Positions 57,031 through 64,000 of a DNA stretch of 64,000 bases are shown here, piece by piece (position 1 is the first letter of the stretch; each line of letters opens with the position of its first letter). Origin of the DNA: Chromatiales bacterium (GTDB lineage Bacteria > Pseudomonadota > Gammaproteobacteria > Chromatiales > Chromatiaceae); the NCBI GenBank assembly GCA_028284585.1, contig JANQRK010000036.1, positions 1-64,000 on the forward strand, given 5' to 3'. The position numbers and the translations under genes were made by a program. Below the pieces are notes generated by a model. The model had not been told where the DNA came from. It made no database searches and saw nothing but the letters and a program-made list of their open reading frames with translations.

Positions 57031-57069
57031 AAAAAGAAAACCCGGCCACCGCAGAGAACGGGGCCGGGT
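57031..57069 (-). terminator. Rho-independent terminator of the 117-residue gene
   Basis: Read on the minus strand, 57069-57041 forms a GC-rich stem (ACCCGGCC pairing with GGCCGGGT) and is followed by a T-rich run (TTTTCTTTTT, 57040-57031). It lies 47 bp after the stop of the minus-strand gene at 57116-57469 and marks the end of that transcript. Confidence 0.8.
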
Positions 57070-57115
57070 AAATGGCGAGACAGGATCTCGCCTGTGCCGA
57101 GATTGGTGCGACGGG

Positions 57116-57469
57116 TCAGCGGTTAGGCTGCGCTGTCGCTGCGCTGTAAAGATCGGGACTGATTGCGCCGTGCGCAGCGAGACCGGCTTTCGGATCTGCG
57201 GCTAGTTGAGCGCCCAGATTGTCGACCAGTGCACGCGCTTGTTGGCCAGACTGCGGAGCATTCACGCTACCTTCGCCAAGCTCCTGAGCGAGGCGCTGAC
57301 GGGCCCGTTCCAGACCTGCCGGCTCGCCGAGTTCTTGCTCCGCTTTCTGCTTCCCTGGTTGACCCGTTGCTACGCTGGTTGCCCGGGGATTCGCATCGGA
57401 GCCGCCAGTTTCTTGGCGTTTTGGGCGAGGTTGCGTCAGTAAATTGTCGCTCGAGATTGGGTTTGCCAA
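57116..57469 (-). CDS. Hydrophilic hypothetical protein
   Basis: The 117-residue protein is polar and probably disordered in its first half (glutamine-, proline- and serine-rich), then helical (LERARQRLAQELGEG, ARALVDNLGAQLAADPKAGLAAHG). No family is recognised. The terminator just downstream, and the inverted repeat upstream shared with the divergent DUF3108 gene, support it as a real, independently transcribed gene. Confidence 0.65.
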   Translation of the reverse strand: MANPISSDNLLTQPRPKRQETGGSDANPRATSVATGQPGKQKAEQELGEPAGLERARQRLAQELGEGSVNAPQSGQQARALVDNLGAQLAADPKAGLAAHGAISPDLYSAATAQPNR

Positions 57470-57501
57470 GTTTTTGTCCCGATATTCGTCAAAATTTTGG
57501 T

Positions 57502-57525
57502 GTTTGTGAGACCTAATTCACAAAC
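57502..57525. promoter_or_regulatory. Inverted repeat in a divergent promoter
   Basis: gtttgtga and tcacaaac form a perfect 8-bp inverted repeat with an 8-bp spacer, placed between two divergent genes (57116-57469 and 57598-58464). The layout is that of an operator for a dimeric repressor or activator. A related half-site (agtttgtg) lies about 20 bp further on. Confidence 0.5.
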
Positions 57526-57597
57526 TGAGTTTGGTGAGGCAGTTTGTGTGCCAAGGAACTCGAGTACTAGCCTGGTTACTAATTTCGGGTGACTAGC

Positions 57598-58464
57598 ATG
57601 CGGCGATTGATGACCAAGGGCTCCCGACGCCTGTGGGTGTTCGGCTACCTAATGTTGGCCCTTGTGTCCGCGGCCGGTGCTGTCGAGCAACTCGACTACC
57701 GGGTCACCTACCGCGGGGTCTTTTCGGTCGGAGCGGATTTGCCAATCGCTGACCTGTCACTAGCTACTCGTCGCAAATTTCGATCGGACTTTGGCGAGGC
57801 CCAGCTCAATGTGACCTCCGGCGCTTACCCGTTCGTTGAATCCGTATACCCGATCCGTTACCGATTTCGCAGCTGGACCGAGCCCAAGGCTAAGGGGCTA
57901 CTGGGGTTCGAGTCCTATGAGCACACTCGTGATCGCAGACACCGTCTGTATCTGCGTGGCCCGAGCCACAGCGGAGTGAGACGTTACGATCTAACAAGCG
58001 GCGAGGGGCGTGCTCAGCTGGCGCAGCTCGCAGCTGGGCGGCGGCCGTCAGAGGTGGCAGCCAGCAGCAGGGCCTTGTTCGACCGTCTGGGCCTGTTGCA
58101 AGTTGTGCGTGCCGCTCAACTGCATAGCGGTGCCGAATTCAAGTTCCCGGTGACCAGCGGTCGGTCGCGATTTGAATATATCGTAAGGGTCGAAGGTGAG
58201 GATTCGGTGCGTATCGCCGACCGTCTGCTGCGGGCCTGGAAGGTTCGCTTCGAGGCGGTCGAACAACTAGTCGATGGGCGGCGCGCGACCGCCCATCGAC
58301 CAATCTTTGCTTGGTTGGCCCAAGATGCAGTTCATACGCCGCTGCGTGTGGATGTGCGACATCCGATCGGCCGCTTCCGAATCGAACTGGCTGCATCGGC
58401 CTTGCAGGCATCCGGTAGCTCGGATGCTGCTGTTGCGGCTCAGTCGTCGGTCAATCTGAGGTGA
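57598..58464 (+). CDS. DUF3108 exported protein
   Basis: The 288-residue protein has a signal peptide (core ~12-27, cleavage near AGAVE) and a DUF3108-type body, a beta-rich periplasmic fold of unknown function (YRVTYRGVF, FRSWTEPKAKGLLGFESYEHTRDRRHRLY read over two strands). ATG 57598 has GGGTG six bases upstream; GTG 57589 is an alternative. Its 3' end overlaps the convergent gene at 58440 by 25 bp. Confidence 0.75.
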   Translation: MRRLMTKGSRRLWVFGYLMLALVSAAGAVEQLDYRVTYRGVFSVGADLPIADLSLATRRKFRSDFGEAQLNVTSGAYPFVESVYPIRYRFRSWTEPKAKGLLGFESYEHTRDRRHRLYLRGPSHSGVRRYDLTSGEGRAQLAQLAAGRRPSEVAASSRALFDRLGLLQVVRAAQLHSGAEFKFPVTSGRSRFEYIVRVEGEDSVRIADRLLRAWKVRFEAVEQLVDGRRATAHRPIFAWLAQDAVHTPLRVDVRHPIGRFRIELAASALQASGSSDAAVAAQSSVNLR

Positions 58465-58931
58465 CTGATATCGGGGATTGGGCGGGGTGTTTTTTCGACT
58501 TGGCAATCCTCCAGTGTGCCGGAATTCGCTGGCAAGGCCTCAAGTGCGCCGGTGTCGATGTTGGCCGGCGGCGGCTGTGGGGTATCGTCTATGGTGGCAC
58601 CCGGTTCGGCCAGGCTCATGCCGTTGTCGATTGAGCCGGCCGCTATACCAGCGGTGGTGGGTTGGCCAGCGCCGGTGGGCGTCGTCGGGTGCGGAGCTTG
58701 GGAGCCTTCTGGCACGATTTGCACCAAGGCACCAACCTCGCGGAAGGCGGCCCGATATCGGCTGGCAGTCTCGGCGTCGACACCTTGTTTAACGCGCACC
58801 GCGTCACCGCTGAACAAGCGTTCGACTTTATCCGGCGGTGCCTTGAAGAGCTTGGCAACCCCGGCACGTACTGTTGCGGGGTCTGTGCCGGCGAGGGTCT
58901 CGCCGAGAAAATAGACGTCAAAATTATGCAT
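58440..58931 (-). CDS. Hypothetical protein with small N-terminal alpha/beta domain
   Basis: The 163-residue protein has a compact N-terminal domain (~1-75: FDVYFLGETLAGTDPATVRAG, KLFKAPPDKVERLFSGDAV, VDAETASRYRAAFREVGA), a pattern I recall from N-termini of various bacterial membrane and signalling proteins, then a proline-rich linker and an ending DTGALEALPAN...IPDISHLRL. Function is unknown. It is convergent with the DUF3108 gene. Confidence 0.7.
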   Translation of the reverse strand: MHNFDVYFLGETLAGTDPATVRAGVAKLFKAPPDKVERLFSGDAVRVKQGVDAETASRYRAAFREVGALVQIVPEGSQAPHPTTPTGAGQPTTAGIAAGSIDNGMSLAEPGATIDDTPQPPPANIDTGALEALPANSGTLEDCQVEKTPRPIPDISHLRLTDD

Positions 58932-59121
58932 CTTGATTTGGCCCGATAGAGTATGAGGCTGTTAAGAGATGACTAGCCTATCGTAACCTTGTCGGCCGCT
59001 TGGCTGCCAACCTTATGGATCGGCAGCCAAGCGCGGTACAGCGGTCCGGTTGCCCTGGTGGTGCCGACTTGCGTCAACATCGGTGGCCGGCCCGCGGGGG
59101 TGGTCCGAGTTCGTACTTGGA

Positions 59122-59868
59122 TCAATCGAGAAACCGTGACTGCCATTGCTGATACAGGCGGTGGGCGTGGTCGCAAAACTTGCTGGGGTCTTCGAATAGG
59201 CTCGGGTCCATCGCGTCGAACTGGTAGTAATTGGCGCGGTTGTTTTGTGTCAGCATGATCTGGCGCAGATTGCGCATTAGGCTGTGACGTGCCCAGTGGA
59301 AATCATGCACTGCCTCGTAGTGCAGATAGATCGGGACGATTGGGATGCCAGTCTGTAGCGAGATTTTGAACACGCCGTAGCGAAAGCTGGGCTGCAACCT
59401 CGGTCCCTTGATACCGCCCTCCGGGTAGAGTGCAATATTGCGGCCCGCCGCTAAGCGTTGTTCGATCTCGTCTGCTGCTGTGGCGCGCGAGTCACGGGAT
59501 TCACGCTTAACGAATAGGGTGCCGGCCGCTGCGCCGATACGACCTACGACCCACCAGTCGCGAACCTCCTCCTTGGCCAGGCAGTCGACATCGAACAGCG
59601 CTGGTATGGCGACATCCTCGAACGACGATGGGTGGTTGGCGATCAAGATGAATCGCTTTGGCAAGGGCTTGGTGTTCTTATGATGTAGGCGAAGGTCCAC
59701 TCCCAGGGCGTGAATCCAGCTGCGGCTCCATAGTCGGAACGCACGTCGAAACCATGGACTGTGCCAGGCACTTGGGAGAAAGCTGAGGGCATACAACAGG
59801 AGCGTGAACAGCGACAGTTCCAGCCAGCCCAGCAGTAGCCACAGGGCGCGGACAAAGGATTGAATCAT
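59122..59868 (-). CDS. Lysophospholipid acyltransferase (PlsC-like)
   Basis: The 248-residue protein has an N-terminal membrane helix pair (~7-33) and an acyltransferase domain. The family's H-x4-D motif appears as NHPSSFED, where five residues separate H and D, a variant, and the second motif reads YPEGGIKG. TLFVKRESRDSR is the third. It transfers an acyl chain to a lysophospholipid or related acceptor at the inner membrane; whether it is the main PlsC is doubtful. Confidence 0.85.
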   Translation of the reverse strand: MIQSFVRALWLLLGWLELSLFTLLLYALSFLPSAWHSPWFRRAFRLWSRSWIHALGVDLRLHHKNTKPLPKRFILIANHPSSFEDVAIPALFDVDCLAKEEVRDWWVVGRIGAAAGTLFVKRESRDSRATAADEIEQRLAAGRNIALYPEGGIKGPRLQPSFRYGVFKISLQTGIPIVPIYLHYEAVHDFHWARHSLMRNLRQIMLTQNNRANYYQFDAMDPSLFEDPSKFCDHAHRLYQQWQSRFLD

Positions 59869-59950
59869 CGGGCGAGCGGTCTGCGGTCGTTCTCGATCCA
59901 GCCAGGGTAGCCTGCAGCTTATATCATTGGATTCTGTCGTGCTGCGATGA

Positions 59951-60178
59951 TCAGGACTTGGCTCGTCGGTACACCTTGGCCGAGCGCCCCGATGCGATCC
60001 GACGGTGGCGCATTTGGCGCAGGTTACGCATTCCCGTCAGCAGAGCACCCATGCCGAGGACCAACAGCAGGGCCGCGATATTGCTGAACAGCGAACCTTC
60101 GATCGGGGCCGCCTGGGCCGCCCCGACCGGTGTTCCCGCACAAACGAACAACCAATGCCATTGCCGAGTATCAGGCAT
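59951..60178 (-). CDS. Small membrane protein
   Basis: This 75-residue protein has a hydrophobic segment (SNIAALLLVLGMGALLTGM) and a basic tail (NLRQMRHRRIASGRSAKVYRR), as in small single-span proteins. An upstream GGAAG supports ATG 60178 over 60190. No family is recognised. Confidence 0.45.
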   Translation of the reverse strand: MPDTRQWHWLFVCAGTPVGAAQAAPIEGSLFSNIAALLLVLGMGALLTGMRNLRQMRHRRIASGRSAKVYRRAKS

Positions 60179-60241
60179 ACGAGCTTCCATCCATGACGGC
60201 CACGCTTATCGCGTATTTGGGATTTACGCAAGTATTTTGCC

Positions 60242-60288
60242 CCTCTCATTAATTAATATCTAAATCAATAGTTTAATTCCATGAGAGG
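60242..60288. repeat. AT-rich inverted repeat
   Basis: cctctcat (60242-60249) and atgagagg (60281-60288) form a perfect inverted pair around a very AT-rich 31-bp centre (taattaatatctaaatcaat is part of it). It lies between a minus-strand small gene and the plus-strand gene at 60406, suggesting an operator for a dimeric regulator. The centre carries an aactatt half-site like that in the cbb-type motif, a weak resemblance. Confidence 0.45.
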
Positions 60289-60405
60289 AACCTAGAGAAG
60301 GTGCTTAGTGTAAAAATTACTGACGCAGAAAACTTGATGTGGCGTTAGGTTTTGCTCAGCAGTGCCGCTACGCGAAGACGTTTAGAGAGTGGTTTTGGAG
60401 TGCCG

Positions 60406-61116
60406 ATGCCGGGCGACTGGGGCATGCCGTTGGTAGTATTGGGTCTCGTGTCGGCGACCGTGATTTTGGCACGGCTGGCGAGCCGATATCAGGCCCATCA
60501 ACAGCAACATTGGTCCTCGGTGAAACGTCTGGAGGGTGCGGCAGAGGGCATCGCTAGATCGCTCGATGCGCTTACCAAGGTCCCCCTGAGTCGCGAGTGC
60601 CGAATGGCATTGCGGAGCGAGGTATTGGTCCGCTATCAGCGGATTCGACGCCTGCAGCGGCGCTATCCGGAAATCGCTACACGGATCCAGCGGGCCGAGC
60701 AGTCCCTGCACAGTGAGTCCGAGCGGTCTTCTGGTAGCCTTGGACCGGTTGACAGCGTCACTGCGCTCCGTGGAGTTCTAGGGTCGCTGGACTATCTGAT
60801 AAAGCTGGTCCAGCACGGCGCCTTCGTACAGCCGATGCCGCGCGATGTGCGCATCATATTCCGCCGCGAGCTTGGCGAGCGCCGAGCGGAGGTTGTGGCC
60901 AGGTATCATCTGGTGCAATCCAAACACCATGCGACGTCCGGCGACATGGCGCGCGCGCGAGGCCATCTTGCCGCATTACAACAGGTACTCCGCCAGCAGG
61001 TACCCAGAACAGAATTCGTTAAGGCCCTGCAGACCGAAGCGGAGGCGGCTGCACAGACCTTGCGCGATCGGCCGTTTACACCAACGGCCGATTCACAGGA
61101 CGCCAGTGCCGCCTGA
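60406..61116 (+). CDS. Membrane-anchored coiled-coil protein, unknown
   Basis: The 236-residue protein has one N-terminal membrane helix (MPGDWGMPLVVLGLVSATV) and a long, mostly helical cytoplasmic part with many arginines and leucines. GGAG lies seven bases before ATG 60406; a longer frame starting at TTG 60352 is less likely. Function is unknown. Confidence 0.6.
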   Translation: MPGDWGMPLVVLGLVSATVILARLASRYQAHQQQHWSSVKRLEGAAEGIARSLDALTKVPLSRECRMALRSEVLVRYQRIRRLQRRYPEIATRIQRAEQSLHSESERSSGSLGPVDSVTALRGVLGSLDYLIKLVQHGAFVQPMPRDVRIIFRRELGERRAEVVARYHLVQSKHHATSGDMARARGHLAALQQVLRQQVPRTEFVKALQTEAEAAAQTLRDRPFTPTADSQDASAA

Positions 61117-61202
61117 TGAGTATGGCCCGAGCGAGGGTACCGTCCTCAGTCGATCGGCTGAACTAGGGTTACCGTGCTGGATTTGATCGGATTCCCGAGC
61201 CG

Positions 61203-61496
61203 CTAGATATTGAACAGGCTGTCGGCCGCGCTCCTCAAGGCGTCGGCGTCGGCCTTGGGTTGATAGGCCGACCGGGTCGGCTCGAAGTAGTCGCAAAAGT
61301 TTGCCCGGTCCTTATCGAGAACCGCCTCAGCGATGGGTTCCTGACAGTCGTTGGCCCGTCCAGGCTCAAAGAACTTACAGTTGCGGCACACGTGGGTCTG
61401 TTTGCTGCAGTTGAAGCAGACACCCTCACGCGGGTAATCGACCGCGTGCAACTGGGTGCCGCATGACCAACACACGCCCTCGGCGTTTGGTGACAT
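61203..61496 (-). CDS. Small zinc-ribbon protein
   Basis: The 97-residue protein has three CxxC pairs (CWSC, CFNC, CRNC) and two further cysteines (CQ, CDYF), enough for two zinc ribbons. The FCDYFEP ending is shared with many bacterial zinc-ribbon proteins of unknown function. GGGAGGACA precedes ATG 61496. Confidence 0.75.
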   Translation of the reverse strand: MSPNAEGVCWSCGTQLHAVDYPREGVCFNCSKQTHVCRNCKFFEPGRANDCQEPIAEAVLDKDRANFCDYFEPTRSAYQPKADADALRSAADSLFNI

Positions 61497-61661
61497 GGCT
61501 GTCCTCCCACAGATTATTGAGTAAGTGTCACAACAGGCCATAGTTTAGACTGCATAATTGGGCGAAGTGCCGGCATCGGCTGAATAGGTGCTGGGTATCC
61601 CCAGGCCACGGCTGCCCGCTGCTGCGTGTGCGCCGACCCAATGGCGATTGTGGGCGGATCT

Positions 61662-62078
61662 ATGGAATGCTTCCAACTACATGAGCAACTCGCGGCGGAC
61701 TGCCATCCAATTGGAGACTTAGCGCTTTCGCGAGTGCTCTTGCTCGACGACAGTCGCTATCCGTGGATCCTGCTGGTACCTCGTCGCCCCGCATTGCGAG
61801 AGATTTACCAACTTAGCCGCGATGAACGGCAGCAGCTTCTCGAGGAATCTTGCCGGGTTGGCGAATTCATCATGGATACCTTTGCCGGCGAGAAACTGAA
61901 CATGGGTGCACTCGGCAATCTAGTGCCGCAGTTGCATCTCCATCTGGTGGTTCGCTACCACATAGATCCGGCCTGGCCTGGGCCGGTCTGGGGCCACTCG
62001 CCAGCGATAGCCTATGATTCCGGCATGCTGGACGGGCGCCGTCGGTTATTGCGTGACGGGCTGGGGTTAGCCAATTGA
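61662..62078 (+). CDS. HIT-domain hydrolase
   Basis: The 138-residue protein belongs to the HIT family of nucleotide hydrolases/transferases, with the catalytic pattern QLHLHLVVRY. PWILLVPRRPALREIYQLS gives the upstream part of the fold. ATG 61662 gives a compact start (MECFQLHEQL). The substrate is unknown. It is convergent with the GIY-YIG gene. Confidence 0.85.
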   Translation: MECFQLHEQLAADCHPIGDLALSRVLLLDDSRYPWILLVPRRPALREIYQLSRDERQQLLEESCRVGEFIMDTFAGEKLNMGALGNLVPQLHLHLVVRYHIDPAWPGPVWGHSPAIAYDSGMLDGRRRLLRDGLGLAN

Positions 62079-62086
62079 CCATCGAT

Positions 62087-62344
62087 TCAGGGTAGTGGCA
62101 TTTCGCCCTGCACTAGGCGTTCTTTGTCCACCCGGCGGAGTGTCTTCACCCTATGTTCGACGCGCTGTGCTTGGCTGCGATCACCGACCGGCGCGCAGAA
62201 CACGAGCTCGAACGGGCCGCGTCCGCGCAAACGCCGTGCGCCGCGGTTTGCCTGATGCGTCTGGATGCGATGCTCGACGTCGGTGCTGATGCCGGTGTAG
62301 AGGGATCCATCGGCACAACGCAGCAGATACAGGTACCACATCAT
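62087..62344 (-). CDS. GIY-YIG nuclease-superfamily protein
   Basis: The 85-residue protein is a stand-alone GIY-YIG domain of the YhbQ/UPF0213 type: [18 protein letters not shown] has the two strands, and ARRLRGRGP and EHRVKTLRR follow. It may act on nucleic acids, but the role of this group is unproven. Confidence 0.85.
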   Translation of the reverse strand: MMWYLYLLRCADGSLYTGISTDVEHRIQTHQANRGARRLRGRGPFELVFCAPVGDRSQAQRVEHRVKTLRRVDKERLVQGEMPLP

Positions 62345-62647
62345 CTATGGCCAGCCTCGAGCAAAGATCGCGACCACAGGTAGGCCGGCTCCCAAGAATC
62401 CACGACCAGGTCTGAGAATTTGCAAAGCGCTTTATCGTGGCGCCATCTTTTGAGCATGACGTATTGCAGCATGCCCGAGCTAGGCTAGCGTACATCGCTG
62501 TCGCTGTCAGCTTGGATGCCAGGCGGCATGCGCTGCGGTGGTGGGAGAGCGGGGCATGAGATAGGGGTAAGGCAGGGCCTCCGACAACCTGTTGAGCGTG
62601 CTAGTCATCGGTAGGAGAACGCCACAGGCTGCAGCGTTGTCCCCAGG
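62345..62647. other. Intergenic region, nothing assigned
   Basis: The 303-bp stretch lies between two minus-strand genes. I see no gene, tRNA, terminator or clear operator in it. Confidence 0.4.
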
Positions 62648-62965
62648 CTAGCCGGTGACGGCGTCCAGATAGCCGCGTTGAATAGCGGTTTCCAATGCCT
62701 TGGCCGCGCTGGCCAGTTCATCGTATTCGCGCCGCAGCTGGGCCAGTGTTTCTAGCTGGCTTGCGGTAGGTCTGCCATCCGGTGCAGTGGCACCGAGATC
62801 GAACAGTTCCTTGAGGTAACGTGCCCGGGCACCCGCAACCAGACAGAGCACCGGGCGCAGGTCTTCTAGGGTCAAAGACTGGAATTCAGGATTGATCACC
62901 TCTCGATTGATGGTCCGCATGCTGTGTTCCAGTTCCATCAGCAGGCGATTGATTTCCTGGTTCAT
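62648..62965 (-). CDS. Small helical hypothetical protein
   Basis: The 105-residue protein is predicted almost wholly helical (MNQEINRLLMELEHSMRTI, LEDLRPVLCLVAGARARYLKEL, LAQLRREYDELASAAKALETA). GAGG precedes ATG 62965; longer in-frame starts upstream are unlikely. No family is recognised. Confidence 0.55.
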   Translation of the reverse strand: MNQEINRLLMELEHSMRTINREVINPEFQSLTLEDLRPVLCLVAGARARYLKELFDLGATAPDGRPTASQLETLAQLRREYDELASAAKALETAIQRGYLDAVTG

Positions 62966-63192
62966 CCTCGGAGCTCCGTAAACGGGTGATTGCTGTGCAG
63001 GGGATAGCGGCCGCGCGGGCGGCGCACTTGAGCCGGTAGCCACCCGGTGCTGGGCGAAGCCGCGCGACGTCAGGGCAAGTTCGTTCCCTAGCAGATCAAC
63101 GCTGCGGGGGGTTGCACTGTATGGTGAGGGAGGGGACGGCACCCGGCCGTCTCGCTACACAGCCAACCAGGTGATTGGATGGAGACACAGCC

Positions 63193-63963
63193 ATGCATAA
63201 GCGGAGCATTGGGGTCTTGATTATCGGCTTCTTGATCGTCGCGGGTGCCCCTGCCAGCGACCTTGCCAAGGAGCGGCGTTGGGCGGATCAAATAGTCGAC
63301 TCTTTGCTCGACGGGGAGGCTGTGTACCTGAACGATGGCCGGGCAGATTTTCTCGCGTTGGAGACGACGGCTGCTGAACCTGGTGCTGGCAAGGCCGCGA
63401 TCGTGTTGCATGGCACGGGAGTACATCCGAACTGGCCGACGGTGGTGCAACCGCTGCGGGTGGGCTTGACCGACTTCGGGTGGCATACGTTATCGCTGCA
63501 GATGCCGGTATTGGCCAATGAGGCAACGCACGCCGAGTATGCGGAGATCTACGGTTGGATACCCGGCCGCCTAGATGCCGCGGCAGAGCATCTGCGTGCC
63601 CAGGGATTCTCTACACTGGTGCTGATCGGTCACAGTCAGGGCGCCACCATGGCCCTCCACTACCTCAGCGGAGGTCAGCGGCCGGTCGCCGGATTTATCG
63701 CAGTTGGCTTATCAGCGGGGATCGAAGCCGGGCCGATGGACAATCTGTCACACTTGGCGGTGACCACCGAGCCGATGCTTGATCTGTATGGCGGTGTTGA
63801 TTCGCCCGAGGTGATCGAGAGTGCCGCGGCACGTGCCAGCCGAGCCACGCTGGCCAAGCGTGACTACCAGCAAGTCCGAGTGCCCGGTGCCGATCATTTC
63901 TTCGAAGGCGAGGAGGCGGCGTTGCTGGATCAAGTCACGGCCTGGCTGAACGACCGGTTTTGA
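63193..63963 (+). CDS. Exported alpha/beta hydrolase (DUF3530-like)
   Basis: The 256-residue protein has a signal peptide (KRSIGVLIIGFLIVAGAPAS) and an alpha/beta-hydrolase fold. The nucleophile elbow is GHSQGATMAL, an oxyanion-type VLHGTGVHP lies earlier, and the last histidine is in GADHFFEG. The pattern fits DUF3530-type periplasmic hydrolases. GGAG precedes ATG 63193. The substrate is unknown. Confidence 0.8.
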   Translation: MHKRSIGVLIIGFLIVAGAPASDLAKERRWADQIVDSLLDGEAVYLNDGRADFLALETTAAEPGAGKAAIVLHGTGVHPNWPTVVQPLRVGLTDFGWHTLSLQMPVLANEATHAEYAEIYGWIPGRLDAAAEHLRAQGFSTLVLIGHSQGATMALHYLSGGQRPVAGFIAVGLSAGIEAGPMDNLSHLAVTTEPMLDLYGGVDSPEVIESAAARASRATLAKRDYQQVRVPGADHFFEGEEAALLDQVTAWLNDRF

Positions 63964-64000
63964 GCGCCGACCAATAAGCGACAATCGTTGTTTTGAGCGA

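Overview
The window looks like a chromosomal segment from a GC-rich, autotrophic gammaproteobacterium. The closest general picture is a sulfur-oxidising or purple-sulfur (Chromatiales-like) lineage. The reasons are a complete alpha-carboxysome locus with form IA RuBisCO, the gammaproteobacterial orders rib-nusB-thiL-pgpA and xseB-ispA, and the general style of the proteins. No rRNA, tRNA, CRISPR array or intact transposase was seen. The assignment is inferred from gene content, not from a phylogeny.

Layout. 1-2713: a mosaic of nested inverted repeats runs into the 3' end of a membrane PAS-GGDEF-EAL gene and encodes its last residues. 3112-10800: riboflavin and thiamine genes (ribD, ribE, a RibB fused to a decayed RibA domain, ribH, nusB, thiL, pgpA) and a retropepsin-like protease. 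This run is split by a tightly overlapping opposite-strand module (two unknown genes plus a patatin-like lipase). 10797-12939: folE2, ispA and xseB on the minus strand. 13039-26837: a CNP1-like protein, parE, a PstS-like/porin/GGDEF-EAL group, two tail-to-tail HDOD proteins, a metallo-hydrolase and parC. 26883-31479: a lipoprotein, an ABC-2 exporter and a sensor kinase gene broken by two in-frame stop codons. 31769-37513: mrcB, a TPR lipoprotein that may be its activator, two small unknown genes and yoaA.

37557-50941 is the carbon-fixation island: cbbL-cbbS-csoS2-csoS3-csoS4A-csoS4B-csoS1-(csoS1 fragment)-csoS1-ferritin-like-acRAF-mcdA-mcdB-cbbR on the plus strand, then a Nudix gene, csoS1D and a SulP anion transporter on the minus strand. 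RuBisCO and carbonic anhydrase would be packed by CsoS2 into a shell of CsoS1, CsoS4 and CsoS1D. acRAF would help RuBisCO assemble, McdAB would space the carboxysomes on the nucleoid, CbbR would control transcription, and the SulP protein may bring in bicarbonate. A 19-bp motif upstream of cbbL recurs with one mismatch upstream of the SulP gene, which suggests one regulator for both. csoS2 carries a convincing -1 frameshift site exactly at its middle/C-terminal boundary. The first csoS1 gene ends in a duplication scar. No RuBisCO activase genes (cbbQ/cbbO or cbbX) lie in the window.

50942-63963 is mostly housekeeping and small conserved genes: NnrU, quinone oxidoreductase, tsaB, sbcB, an ankyrin lipoprotein, DUF3108, an acyltransferase, a zinc ribbon protein, a HIT protein, a GIY-YIG protein and an alpha/beta hydrolase.
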